Virus record (IMG/VR): IMGVR_UViG_3300035181_001867
Location: 1 to 64,000 of that record
Direction: 5' to 3' (one strand)
DNA length: 64,000 nucleotides
Origin: a virus
Shown here: in pieces, positions 18,116 to 25,032 of the stretch
Position numbering within the stretch: the first letter of the stretch is position 1
Layout: every line of letters begins with the position of its first letter
Made by a program: the position numbers and the translations under genes
The notes under the pieces: model-generated
What the model saw: the letters and a program-made list of their open reading frames with translations, nothing else
The model's database searches: none
What the model was told of the DNA's origin: nothing

Positions 18116-18654
18116 AATTACGCGACTTGTTTGAAGCAATGGATTTATACAAATATCATTCAAACCCAGAAAAATTGCATGGGTTTGATAAAAAGCACAT
18201 GGCTACTCCACAGATGGCATATGAGGCACTAAAAAGTGGAAAATTAAACGCACAACAGAAAAAAGAAGCAGAATCTGTTGTTGCAACAGATCCACAGTGG
18301 GCTTATAGTTATGATCGTGATGTCATCAAGGGAAAGTGGCCTGAAGGAGAACCTGCTATTGCAAAAGATCCAGAATGGGCTTTTTTGTATGCTCGTGATG
18401 TCATTGAAGGAAGATGGCCTGAAGGAGAACCTGCTATTGCAAAAGATCCACGTTGGGCTTATTGGTATGCTCGTGATGTCATCAAAGGAAGATTTCCTAA
18501 AGCAGAACATGTTATTACAAAAGATCCACGGTGGGCTTATTGGTATGCTCGTTATATCATCAAGGGAAGATGGCCTGAAGCAGAACCTGCTATTGCAAAA
18601 GATACAGAACGGGCTAAACCATACAACGAATTTATTAAAGGACTTTCGAAATGA
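18112..18654 (+). CDS. Array paralogue 27 (4 repeats, last)
   Basis: 180 residues. Unit 1 has YDRDVIKGKWPEG, with D for A in the YA pair. Unit 3 ends AEHVITKDP. The tail is DTERAKPYNEFIKGLSK, with R for W. Its stop overlaps the ATG of a 19-residue mini-gene rather than another full copy. Confidence 0.9.
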   Translation: MKLRDLFEAMDLYKYHSNPEKLHGFDKKHMATPQMAYEALKSGKLNAQQKKEAESVVATDPQWAYSYDRDVIKGKWPEGEPAIAKDPEWAFLYARDVIEGRWPEGEPAIAKDPRWAYWYARDVIKGRFPKAEHVITKDPRWAYWYARYIIKGRWPEAEPAIAKDTERAKPYNEFIKGLSK

Positions 18655-18710
18655 AACTGCACACTGGAAAATGTTTCTGGTGTAGCAACAATAAGAAAGT
18701 AGTCAATTGA
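18651..18710 (+). CDS. 19-residue mini-ORF with CxxC closing the array
   Basis: The ATGA overlap and the AAAGGA ribosome-binding stretch seen throughout the array are repeated here, but the frame gives only MKLHTGKCFWCSNNKKVVN before TGA 18708-18710. It keeps MKL and has one C-F-W-C pair, as in half of a zinc knuckle. It could be a translated micro-protein, the remnant of a longer gene, or merely the landing site of the coupled ribosome. Confidence 0.4.
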   Translation: MKLHTGKCFWCSNNKKVVN

Positions 18711-18721
18711 ACATTAAAATG

Positions 18722-18751
18722 TTGTTTTTCTTTATCTTCTCGGTGTATAAT
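18722..18751 (+). promoter_or_regulatory. Sigma70-like promoter for replication genes
   Basis: TTGTTT at 18722-18727 and TATAAT at 18746-18751 are separated by 18 bases and lie about 45 bases before the MazG-like gene. The -10 is perfect and the spacing near ideal, unlike the TATAAATA boxes before virion genes, which fits early or middle expression. A short AT-rich inverted repeat (AACATT, AA, AATGTT) just upstream could be an operator or a weak terminator of the array. Confidence 0.6.
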
Positions 18752-18794
18752 TATTAGAATAATAAACAATAATAATTATAACAAAGGACGCACT

Positions 18795-19109
18795 ATGTCA
18801 TTGGTACCAGACTATTCACTATCAGACGCGATTTATAACATTGTTCTTGAACTCAAAAAAGCAAAAGCGAAATTTCCAAATTGGCCTACAGACCCACTTC
18901 ATGCTCTTGCTGTTTTAGGTGAAGAATACGGAGAATTGAATAAAGCTGTTCTTCAGTATTCACATGAACCCCACAAAACGAGCCTGGAAGAAATTCGAAG
19001 TGAGGCAATTCAAACAGCAGCAATGGCTATGAGATTTATTATGAATTTAGATCAATATGTATACACTCAAAGCGAACAACACATACTGGATGTGCAATAT
19101 GAAGATTAA
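18795..19109 (+). CDS. MazG-like nucleotide pyrophosphohydrolase
   Basis: 104 residues. The segment GEEYGELNKAV followed by EEIRSEAIQTAAM matches the metal-binding pattern of the MazG/all-alpha NTP pyrophosphatase family (ExxE, then ExxE/D on the next helix). Such enzymes hydrolyse NTPs or dNTPs to monophosphates; phage versions may tune nucleotide pools or (p)ppGpp, which is not proven here. Start ATG 18795 has AAAGGA upstream. It overlaps the clamp gene by 11 bases, so the two are likely coupled. Confidence 0.7.
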   Translation: MSLVPDYSLSDAIYNIVLELKKAKAKFPNWPTDPLHALAVLGEEYGELNKAVLQYSHEPHKTSLEEIRSEAIQTAAMAMRFIMNLDQYVYTQSEQHILDVQYED

Positions 19110-19809
19110 CAAATCAATAATAGATTATATTCGGAATGTAATCAAAGTAGCAAAAATAGCAGGAATTGATTCAGCAGTTTTTGAGAAAGACCTTGTTCGT
19201 GGTTTAGATGAAAACAAAACAGTGTTTATTCTACATAAAGACGATGTTCCTGAATTTCCATTTGATGGAATGGGTCTTGGGCGACTTGATTTGTTTTCAT
19301 CACGATACGCTTTAGTCGATGGTCGTCCAGATGTCTCCATAGAAGGTGAAATTTCTACAAAAGATGGGACAAATCAGGTTACACAATTAACATTCAAAGC
19401 TAAAAATCTTAAAGTTGATTATCGTTGTGCAAACGCAACAATATTCAAATCTCCAAAAAATGTTAAAAATCCTATGATTTATCAGTTTTCGATAAATCAA
19501 GATGCCGTGGAAACACTAGTTAAAGCACAAAGTGCGATGGGTGTTGAACACTTAACGCTTATTAGTAACGCAGACGGAATGCGCTTTGAATTAGTTGACA
19601 CCAACAATGATGTATTTTCGCATGATTTTTCAGCCCAAGCTATTTCGATAGAAGAACGCGAAGATGTAATGTTTGTTCATCGTTATCCTGTTAAAACACT
19701 TATTGCATTGTTTAAACAAGACCCCGAACAGACTGTCGAATTAAATTTGAGTGGTATAATGAAAGTTCGTATTTTAGGAGTTGATGTATATGTCTTCCCA
19801 GCCATCTAA
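19099..19809 (+). CDS. 45: Sliding clamp (DNA polymerase processivity factor, gp45-like)
   Basis: 236 residues from ATG 19099 (MKINKSIIDYIRNV), close to the 228 of T4 gp45. I chose this start over upstream codons because it gives a normal clamp N terminus and a short overlap with the previous gene. The two-domain beta-rich pattern, with YQFSINQDAVETLVKAQ and IEEREDVMFVHRYPVKTLIALF, resembles T4-type clamps. It would form a ring that tethers the phage polymerase to DNA and, in T4, also activates late transcription. That fits the TATAAATA-type boxes in this window. Confidence 0.75.
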   Translation: MKINKSIIDYIRNVIKVAKIAGIDSAVFEKDLVRGLDENKTVFILHKDDVPEFPFDGMGLGRLDLFSSRYALVDGRPDVSIEGEISTKDGTNQVTQLTFKAKNLKVDYRCANATIFKSPKNVKNPMIYQFSINQDAVETLVKAQSAMGVEHLTLISNADGMRFELVDTNNDVFSHDFSAQAISIEEREDVMFVHRYPVKTLIALFKQDPEQTVELNLSGIMKVRILGVDVYVFPAI

Positions 19810-20137
19810 TTTTGTAACAGAAGATCGTATAGGTATAGTCATGGTTGCATGGCATAATGTGAGGAATAATCCGGAACTAATTCAAAGAGTATTAAGTTAT
19901 GGTATAGTTATTGGTGTTGAGAACTCAATCCTTGGAATCGATAACATAAAATATCTTATTGCATCACCCCTGTTTGATATTGTTTACCCTGGACAAACCA
20001 TTCCTAAATATGATGTGATTATCACACAAAGTGACAGAAATTATCAAATTAGTTTTCAAAAACAAATTGATGTTGTAAACGAATTAATTTTTAAAGAGGA
20101 TTCAATCCATGTTTGGCCTATTCAAAAAGAAGAATAA
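19790..20137 (+). CDS. Unknown small protein between clamp and RNase H
   Basis: 115 residues from ATG 19790, with AGGAG nine bases upstream; TTG 19781 and ATG 19784 are too close to that site. It overlaps the clamp gene by 20 bases. It shows mixed alpha/beta character with EDRIGIVMVAWHNV and SLKYLIA-like hydrophobic stretches, but no motif I recognise. T4 places clamp-loader genes after gene 45; this is not one of them by length or motif. Confidence 0.7.
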   Translation: MSSQPSNFVTEDRIGIVMVAWHNVRNNPELIQRVLSYGIVIGVENSILGIDNIKYLIASPLFDIVYPGQTIPKYDVIITQSDRNYQISFQKQIDVVNELIFKEDSIHVWPIQKEE

Positions 20138-20378
20138 TCAATCCAACGAAGATAATAAAAAAGACAGCAACGAACCTTGGGTTCAGGTTGTTGGTGATCA
20201 CGTTGATGCAAAAGGGATTAAAATAGAATTGGATTGGAATGATGCTTTTGTTACTTATTTAAAAAACAATGGATATTCAGGTGTGGATGATGAAACCATT
20301 GTTCAAAAATGGGTTGCACATATGTATAAGCATGTAATGGAAAATATGAACGATACACAAACTTCAAAATATGAATAA
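20109..20378 (+). CDS. Small conserved phage protein, FGLFKKK start
   Basis: 89 residues starting MFGLFKKKNNQ, then an acidic/basic linker and a compact part with KIELDWNDAFVTYLKNNGYSG and VQKWVAHMYKHV. From memory, similar small proteins occur in T4-like and other myophages; no function is known to me. It starts inside the previous gene (29-base overlap) with AGAGGA upstream, and overlaps the RNase H gene by 8 bases. Confidence 0.7.
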   Translation: MFGLFKKKNNQSNEDNKKDSNEPWVQVVGDHVDAKGIKIELDWNDAFVTYLKNNGYSGVDDETIVQKWVAHMYKHVMENMNDTQTSKYE

Positions 20379-21291
20379 TTCAGAAACTTTCCTCTGCGTT
20401 GATATGTCAAATATACTACATAAAACTTTTTATGTAAACGCCCGCGAAGATAGTGAAACACTTGCAGCACTTGCATATCATTCATCATTGACTACACTCA
20501 ACAAATATCATAAATTATATAAGCCAACAAAAACCATTTTTGTTTTTGATCGTGATAATTGGAGAAAATACTACACAAAGTCTGAGGATTGTTATTCCCA
20601 AAAATTATATAAGGGTCAACGTCGTCAAAATATGACTCCAAGTGAAAGAAAACGTTATGAAATTTTCTTAACGTTTATTAGTGATTTTGAAACATTAATG
20701 AGAGAACATACCGGAATTGTGTGTTTAGCAGGTGATATGTTGGAAGCAGATGATTTAATCGCAGGTGTTGCGGAAATATATTCTGACCAAGATACAGTTA
20801 TCATTCTATCAGCAGATAAAGACATGATTCAGTTACTGAAGTATCCTAACGTTCAATTAATTGATCCAGCAACTGGAAAAAATAGAACTCTTGAAGAATG
20901 GGATAATGATGTTGATTACTTTATGTATACCAAGTGTCTTCGTGGAGATATTGGTGATAATGTTCAGTCTGCATATCCAAGGATTCGCAAAACACGAATC
21001 AAAGAAACATACACAGACCCATATAAACGTTTAAATATGATGAAAGAAACATGGACAGATCAAAATAACAGAACGATGGTAGTTGGGGATTTGTTTGAAG
21101 AAAATCAATTATTGATGAGTTTAACAAACCAACCAGCTTGTATTCGTAGGAAAATTTTTGAAGTTATTGAACATGAAATTAACAATCCAGGCAAATATTC
21201 TCATTTCCATTTCATTAAATTCCTTGGAAAATATCAACTCAAAAAAGTTGTAAGTCAGCTGGACTTATTTGTTCCACTATTAATGGGTTAA
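20371..21291 (+). CDS. rnh: RNase H / FEN-family 5'-3' exonuclease (T4 Rnh-like)
   Basis: 306 residues, against 305 for T4 RNase H. Acidic residues of the FEN/PIN nuclease site are in order: D11 (CVDMSN), D60 and D62 (FDRDNW), E125-D127-D128 (LEADDL), D149 and D151 (SADKD), D193 and D196 (DIGDN). It would remove RNA primers and adjacent DNA from lagging-strand fragments. It is the last gene of the replication cluster. Its stop overlaps the stop of the convergent membrane-protein gene by three bases. Confidence 0.85.
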   Translation: MNNSETFLCVDMSNILHKTFYVNAREDSETLAALAYHSSLTTLNKYHKLYKPTKTIFVFDRDNWRKYYTKSEDCYSQKLYKGQRRQNMTPSERKRYEIFLTFISDFETLMREHTGIVCLAGDMLEADDLIAGVAEIYSDQDTVIILSADKDMIQLLKYPNVQLIDPATGKNRTLEEWDNDVDYFMYTKCLRGDIGDNVQSAYPRIRKTRIKETYTDPYKRLNMMKETWTDQNNRTMVVGDLFEENQLLMSLTNQPACIRRKIFEVIEHEINNPGKYSHFHFIKFLGKYQLKKVVSQLDLFVPLLMG

Positions 21292-21737
21292 GTCCCATCT
21301 TTTGGGGGTGGTGGAGCTTTAGTTCCACCCGAATCAGATGAATCATCGTCTCGGTTTGGAATTTTTCCGTGTTTCAACCACTCATTAAAACCTGCACCAC
21401 CGACGAGATATGTCAAGTAAACACCCAATACATCAACTTCTAGATGTCCTTTATCTGCAAATGTTATAATTACCCACGTTGATATGATTACACCAATTAA
21501 GTATCCCATCTTATATGGAGATGTTTTGCTTGTGGCGCTGTCTACTATTAATTGTTCCCACCGAATGGGACTATTTGGATTTTTGTCTGCTTTAACAAAT
21601 AACCAAACAAAGAAACCCATGATTGAAATTACGAACCACGATGCTGTAGAAAAAGGAAGACTTGTAGCTATAAAAGTAAAAAAATTACCAATCACAGTTG
21701 CAATTTCACCCAGTGTGGATATAAATGTCGTTACCAT
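21288..21737 (-). CDS. Membrane protein with three hydrophobic segments, holin-like
   Basis: 149 residues from ATG 21737 (MVTTFIST), which has GAGAGA just upstream; ATG 21749 is an alternative, and anything further upstream lies before the promoter. Hydrophobic stretches: near the N terminus (IATVIGNFFTFIA), WFVISIMGFFVWLF, and IGVIISTWVIITF, followed by a weaker one in VLGVYLTYLVGG. The C-terminal tail is acidic and proline-rich (APPPPKDGT). Size and layout fit a holin, but no lysis enzyme is adjacent, so this is inference. It is divergent from the PAAR gene. Confidence 0.6.
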   Translation of the reverse strand: MVTTFISTLGEIATVIGNFFTFIATSLPFSTASWFVISIMGFFVWLFVKADKNPNSPIRWEQLIVDSATSKTSPYKMGYLIGVIISTWVIITFADKGHLEVDVLGVYLTYLVGGAGFNEWLKHGKIPNRDDDSSDSGGTKAPPPPKDGT

Positions 21738-21746
21738 ATTATCTCT

Positions 21747-21754
21747 CATAAATA
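21747..21754 (+). promoter_or_regulatory. T4-type late promoter -10 (CATAAATA) before PAAR gene
   Basis: CATAAATA lies 33 bases before the PAAR start, at a normal distance. It faces the - strand promoter at 21766-21773. Confidence 0.65.
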
Positions 21755-21765
21755 TTGTATATACG

Positions 21766-21773
21766 TATTTATT
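21766..21773 (-). promoter_or_regulatory. T4-type late promoter -10 (AATAAATA) before membrane protein
   Basis: Read on the - strand, AATAAATA is 29 bases before ATG 21737. The two late boxes at this point fire toward each other's side, so the transcripts overlap by their leaders. Confidence 0.55.
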
Positions 21774-21786
21774 AAAAAGGTAAAAA

Positions 21787-22086
21787 ATGCCAGCACAAAC
21801 AAGAGTAGGAGACATAGGAATTGGAGTGTGTCCTTGTCATGATTCTCCAGTTACATATGTTACTACGTTCGTAACTGGAGCCAATTCAACATTTGCAAAT
21901 GGTCAAATTTCTTGTATTGTTGGAACACTAGGGATTTCCAGTTGTGGACACATGACTACTGCTTTTACAGGTTCTCCAGATGTATTTCTTGAAAATCAGC
22001 CAGCACATAGAATTGGAGACACAGGTTCTAACTGTGGACCATATTCAGTTGTAACAGGTTCCCCAGACGTGTTTGATAATTTATAA
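21787..22086 (+). CDS. PAAR-domain spike-tip protein
   Basis: 99 residues covering a whole PAAR fold: TRVGDIGIGVCPCHD at the N terminus, repeated turns GANSTFANGQ, GHMTTAFTGSPDVF and a second TGSPDVF near the end, with H and C residues placed to bind a metal at the tip. Such proteins cap the central spike of contractile tails and sharpen it for membrane piercing. The gp5-like spike it would cap is encoded 33 kb away on the other strand. Confidence 0.85.
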   Translation: MPAQTRVGDIGIGVCPCHDSPVTYVTTFVTGANSTFANGQISCIVGTLGISSCGHMTTAFTGSPDVFLENQPAHRIGDTGSNCGPYSVVTGSPDVFDNL

Positions 22087-22096
22087 TGGAGATAAA

Positions 22097-22906
22097 ATGA
22101 TTGATACAGTTACAGGTTTATTAGCTGCTGGTCAACAACCAGTGGGAACAATTGGAAGTTTATATAAAGATCCTTCAGCAGAAGGACGAAATGTGTTATT
22201 GGATGAAAAAACTTCTCTACTTGATATTCATGATTATTTGGGTTTACCACACCCAACCGTTAGTGCTTTTGATAATTTTGATACTATCGTATCAAATCAT
22301 TTCCTTGGTTCAAATGGTTCTCCCGGGAAGATAGATAAAATGCCCCAAGAGCTTGCATTGACACAATCAGTATCTGCTGTTAGAAATATAATAAGCCAAG
22401 CTGAACCCACCCAACCAGGACCAACAACAAACTCTTCTGGTTGCCCAAGTTTGTTTGATGATATTTTTGGAACCATAAAAAAGATTTCTTCAGTTATCGG
22501 AGATGCTTTAACAAGTATAAAATCAGCATTCCAGAGTGTATTTGATGATATTTCTGCATTTACAGGAAAGATTTATAACTCAATAAAAGATTTAGCTAAA
22601 GATGTTGTCGGAAACCCTGTTGTCAAATCATTTCTTCAAGGTTTGTCAGATTTTACAACAAAAATAGGTAGTGCTGTTAGTGATATAGTAACAGCTGTAA
22701 AAAAAGCAATTGGAGACTTCACAACATTAGTTCAAAAAGAAACAGCAGAACTCGGAAAGGCAATGAAAGATCTTTTAAATTTTCATTTTTTAAGTTCTTT
22801 GAATACCACAAATCCTTGTGTTCAGGATATACACAATCAAACAATCAACAAAGACCAAATAAGTCCAACTGCGATTGCTGCGCTGAATAGAATCACAATC
22901 ACGTAA
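22097..22906 (+). CDS. Unknown protein downstream of PAAR, probable virion component
   Basis: 269 residues from ATG 22097, preceded by GGAGAT. The first 110 residues are of mixed character. About residues 120-240 form a long run of amphipathic helices rich in S, K, V and I (SVIGDALTSIKSAFQSV and similar), a pattern compatible with a coiled or membrane-active segment. There is no motif I can name. Its place directly after the PAAR gene under one promoter suggests a spike or tail-associated role, which is inference. Confidence 0.65.
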   Translation: MIDTVTGLLAAGQQPVGTIGSLYKDPSAEGRNVLLDEKTSLLDIHDYLGLPHPTVSAFDNFDTIVSNHFLGSNGSPGKIDKMPQELALTQSVSAVRNIISQAEPTQPGPTTNSSGCPSLFDDIFGTIKKISSVIGDALTSIKSAFQSVFDDISAFTGKIYNSIKDLAKDVVGNPVVKSFLQGLSDFTTKIGSAVSDIVTAVKKAIGDFTTLVQKETAELGKAMKDLLNFHFLSSLNTTNPCVQDIHNQTINKDQISPTAIAALNRITIT

Positions 22907-22928
22907 ATTTCTATACGTAAATTTCTAT
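22901..22928 (+). repeat. 14-base perfect tandem repeat at a gene end
   Basis: ACGTAAATTTCTAT occurs twice in direct succession (22901-22914, 22915-22928). The first copy supplies the TAA stop of the preceding gene. It may be a scar of slippage or of insertion of the endonuclease gene that follows. Confidence 0.85.
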
Positions 22929-22981
22929 ACACTTTTTGTTGGTTTTCGTATATAATATACAAAACGGTTGAATGAAATATA

Positions 22982-24484
22982 GTGAAATCACAATTAATGG
23001 AATATAACCTTTTTATACAACGGAATGGTAAATTAACTATATCTCCGTCGTATAATAAAATTATAAACAAACATGAATTTTTATTTAACCGAATCAGAGA
23101 ATTAACAAAATTTTTACCTGAACACGTTTCAACATATGAACGACTTTATTGCATATTACATAATATAAGTGAATCTCCAACGTGTGGGTATTGTTCTAAC
23201 TTAATTCAATTTAGTCAAGGCAAAAAACACTATGCAACATATTGTCGCTCGTGTGTTCAAAAAGTTCCTGAAATAAGAGAAAAATATTACCAAAAAATGG
23301 AAGATAAATATGGGGAAAAAATCCCAGCAAAAGTTCCATCTATTCAGCACCAGATTCAATCTACAATGGTTGAAAGATACGGAACATCAAGCTACTTGGG
23401 ATCAGATAAACACAAGAATGATCAAATAGAAAAAAATAATTTATTACGAGATGGTCTTTATCCAAACACATTTAAAATTAAAGACATTTTACACAAAATT
23501 GATGACCCAGGTTGGTTAACTGAAGAGAATAAAAATAAATCCTTAATTCAGATTGCAACAGAACTTAACGTAAGTCCGTCATTAATCCAAAAACGATTCA
23601 ATTTGTTTGATATCGCCGTTCAACAACATTTCCAATCTCAACCAGAACGTGAAGTTTGCGATTTTATTGCTTCACTTGGAATCGAAGTACAAACGAGAGT
23701 AAAAAAGTTTGGACCAGAAGTAGATGTTTATCTTCCAGAATACTCAATTGCTATAGAAATTGATGGAGTATACTGGCATAGTGAATTGAATGGAAAAAAC
23801 AGAACATATCATATATCCAAAACAAATATGTTAAATTTACATGGTATTAGATTAATTCACATTATAGACGTTGAGTGGATTAATAAAAAAGATATTGTAA
23901 AATCGAGAATTTTATCATTATTAAATAAAAATACTGAAAAAATATACGCCCGAAAATGTAATATCGTAAATGTTAATTTTTCAGAAAGAAGAAATTTTAT
24001 GAATGCGTATCATATTCAAGGTGATGTTGGTAGTTCTTATAACATAGGTCTTACGTTTGAAAATAAATTAGTAAGTGTTATGACTTTTGGAAAACCGCGA
24101 TATGGAAAAGAAGAGTACGAATTAATCCGATTTGCTTCAAAACTTAACACCACTGTTGTGGGGGGTGCATCTAAATTATTTAAACACTTCATTTTAGAAA
24201 AATCTCCCACGTCTGTAATATCCTATAGCGATAAACGATATAACACAGGAGGAGTATATTTAAATTTGGGGTTTACATTATCCCACACAAGTTCACCCAA
24301 TTATTGGTATTTTCACAGAAACAATCCATATCAACTATACTCAAGGAACGTATTTCAGAAACACAAATTGAGTGAAAAATTGGATTTATTCGATCCACTT
24401 AAAACTGAATGGAATAATATGATCAATAGTGGTTATGATCGTATATGGGATTGTGGCAATGATGTGTGGACTTGGAAACCATAA
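22982..24484 (+). CDS. EDxHD (Vsr-like) homing endonuclease, copy 1
   Basis: 500 residues from GTG 22982; ATG 22997 is an equally possible start. Order of parts: a zinc ribbon C68xxC71 and C88xxC91; a VERYGTSS stretch like those common in phage homing proteins; a helix-turn-helix (LIQIATELNVSPSLIQKRF, about 188-206); a nuclease core with D248 (EVDVYLPEY), E259 (AIEIDG) and H266 (YWHSE), then RLIHIIDVEW; and a C-terminal module with HIQGDVGSSYNIGL, RFASKL, VVGGASKLF, SYSDKRY and RIWDCGN. The core fits the Vsr-like EDxHD family that includes I-Bth0305I. It would cut phage DNA lacking the gene and spread by repair. A TATAAT at 22951-22956 may drive it. Confidence 0.75.
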   Translation: MKSQLMEYNLFIQRNGKLTISPSYNKIINKHEFLFNRIRELTKFLPEHVSTYERLYCILHNISESPTCGYCSNLIQFSQGKKHYATYCRSCVQKVPEIREKYYQKMEDKYGEKIPAKVPSIQHQIQSTMVERYGTSSYLGSDKHKNDQIEKNNLLRDGLYPNTFKIKDILHKIDDPGWLTEENKNKSLIQIATELNVSPSLIQKRFNLFDIAVQQHFQSQPEREVCDFIASLGIEVQTRVKKFGPEVDVYLPEYSIAIEIDGVYWHSELNGKNRTYHISKTNMLNLHGIRLIHIIDVEWINKKDIVKSRILSLLNKNTEKIYARKCNIVNVNFSERRNFMNAYHIQGDVGSSYNIGLTFENKLVSVMTFGKPRYGKEEYELIRFASKLNTTVVGGASKLFKHFILEKSPTSVISYSDKRYNTGGVYLNLGFTLSHTSSPNYWYFHRNNPYQLYSRNVFQKHKLSEKLDLFDPLKTEWNNMINSGYDRIWDCGNDVWTWKP

Positions 24485-24511
24485 ACGATTGGTTCCTTCT
24501 TTTTTTCTTAG
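24474..24511 (+). terminator. Possible weak terminator after endonuclease copy 1
   Basis: GGAAACC and GGTTCC can pair with one bulge, and a T-rich tract (TTCTTTTTTTCTT) follows. The loop of ten bases and short stem make it a weak candidate. Confidence 0.3.
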
Positions 24512-24519
24512 TGTAAATA
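24512..24519 (+). promoter_or_regulatory. T4-type late promoter -10 variant (TGTAAATA)
   Basis: TGTAAATA lies 39 bases before the start at 24559, on the + strand. Confidence 0.5.
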
Positions 24520-24558
24520 TTTGTCATGCATATGCATAACACATTTAAGGAGAAACAA

Positions 24559-25014
24559 ATGCAAGGAAAATATAGAAACATTGAATGGCTGGAATTGGAA
24601 GGTGGAATTTTAACTGAATGTGCAATCATGAAACGTTCGAATGATGGTCATGTTTGGTTTTTCCCAATTAAACCACTTGATATGGTTGATAAACAACGGT
24701 TATTGAAGATTCTTCGTAACCGTAATGCTGAACTTTACGAACTCTGGGATTTGATGTCTCAAATCACACTTGGTAACGGCGTTAATGCTTTGACGTATTT
24801 TAACCAACTTGTTAAAGTTAGAACTCCATCAGGACAAGTTCTACCATTTGGAAGTGGACAATACGGAACACCTGTTCAAGCACAAGGCCCATATTCAAAC
24901 CAAACCACGTTTGCAAACAACCAATCAGAACCAATGGCACCAATGACAGATTCAAGTCAATTACAAGCCGCTGTTGAAACTGCTAAAGCACCTGCTCGAG
25001 GTCGAACAAGATAA
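24559..25014 (+). CDS. Unknown protein, probable late gene
   Basis: 152 residues from ATG 24559, chosen because AGGAG lies seven bases upstream. The N-terminal ~90 residues look folded (NIEWLELEGGILTECAIMKR, VWFFPIKPLDMVDKQRLL). The last 60 are low-complexity, rich in Q, P, A and T, ending APARGRTR. I do not recognise it. The late-type promoter and its position beside tail genes suggest a virion or morphogenesis protein. Confidence 0.65.
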   Translation: MQGKYRNIEWLELEGGILTECAIMKRSNDGHVWFFPIKPLDMVDKQRLLKILRNRNAELYELWDLMSQITLGNGVNALTYFNQLVKVRTPSGQVLPFGSGQYGTPVQAQGPYSNQTTFANNQSEPMAPMTDSSQLQAAVETAKAPARGRTR

Positions 25015-25032
25015 TATGAAGCCACACAAAAT

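Larger units (their letters stand above)
359..18654 (+). repeat. Array of 27 tandem paralogous genes built from 78-base repeats
   Basis: Twenty-seven head-to-tail genes share one plan. A 57-residue head starts MKLRDLFEA or MKLRDLLEA and ends KEAESVV. It is followed by n copies of a 26-residue unit: first half like AKDPxWAYxYA, second half like RDVIKGRWPEAEPVI, with RFPKG and RWPEG variants. The tail has 19 residues ending KGLSK or KGISK. Intact lengths are 57+26n+19: 180, 206, 232, 258, 284 and 362 residues, so n is 4 to 11. From these lengths the array holds about 156 units. Each stop overlaps the next start as ATGA, and the codons for KG in the tail supply AAAGGA, a Shine-Dalgarno eight bases before the next ATG. 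The units look like helical-hairpin solenoid repeats. No function is known to me. Confidence 0.95.

Noticed and set aside
359-18654. CRISPR array
   Set aside because: The 78-base units are contiguous, coding and have no unique spacers between short identical repeats.
359-18654. Diversity-generating retroelement target or integron-like cassette array
   Set aside because: No reverse transcriptase, no template/variable repeat pair with adenine-specific changes, and no integrase or attC-like sites are visible. Variation is by whole units and exchange.
525-18685. Long second-frame and antisense reading frames across the array (repeating MSSKEDGLKQNLLLQK or WIFCNNRFCFRP patterns)
   Set aside because: They follow from a 78-base repeat that happens to be open in other frames. 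Their periodicity copies the real frame, they lack own ribosome-binding sites, and the ATGA chain supports only one frame.
18655-18794. tRNA gene in the gap after the array, or elsewhere in the window
   Set aside because: No cloverleaf-like arms or T-loop consensus was seen by eye here or in other gaps; a tRNA search program would settle it.
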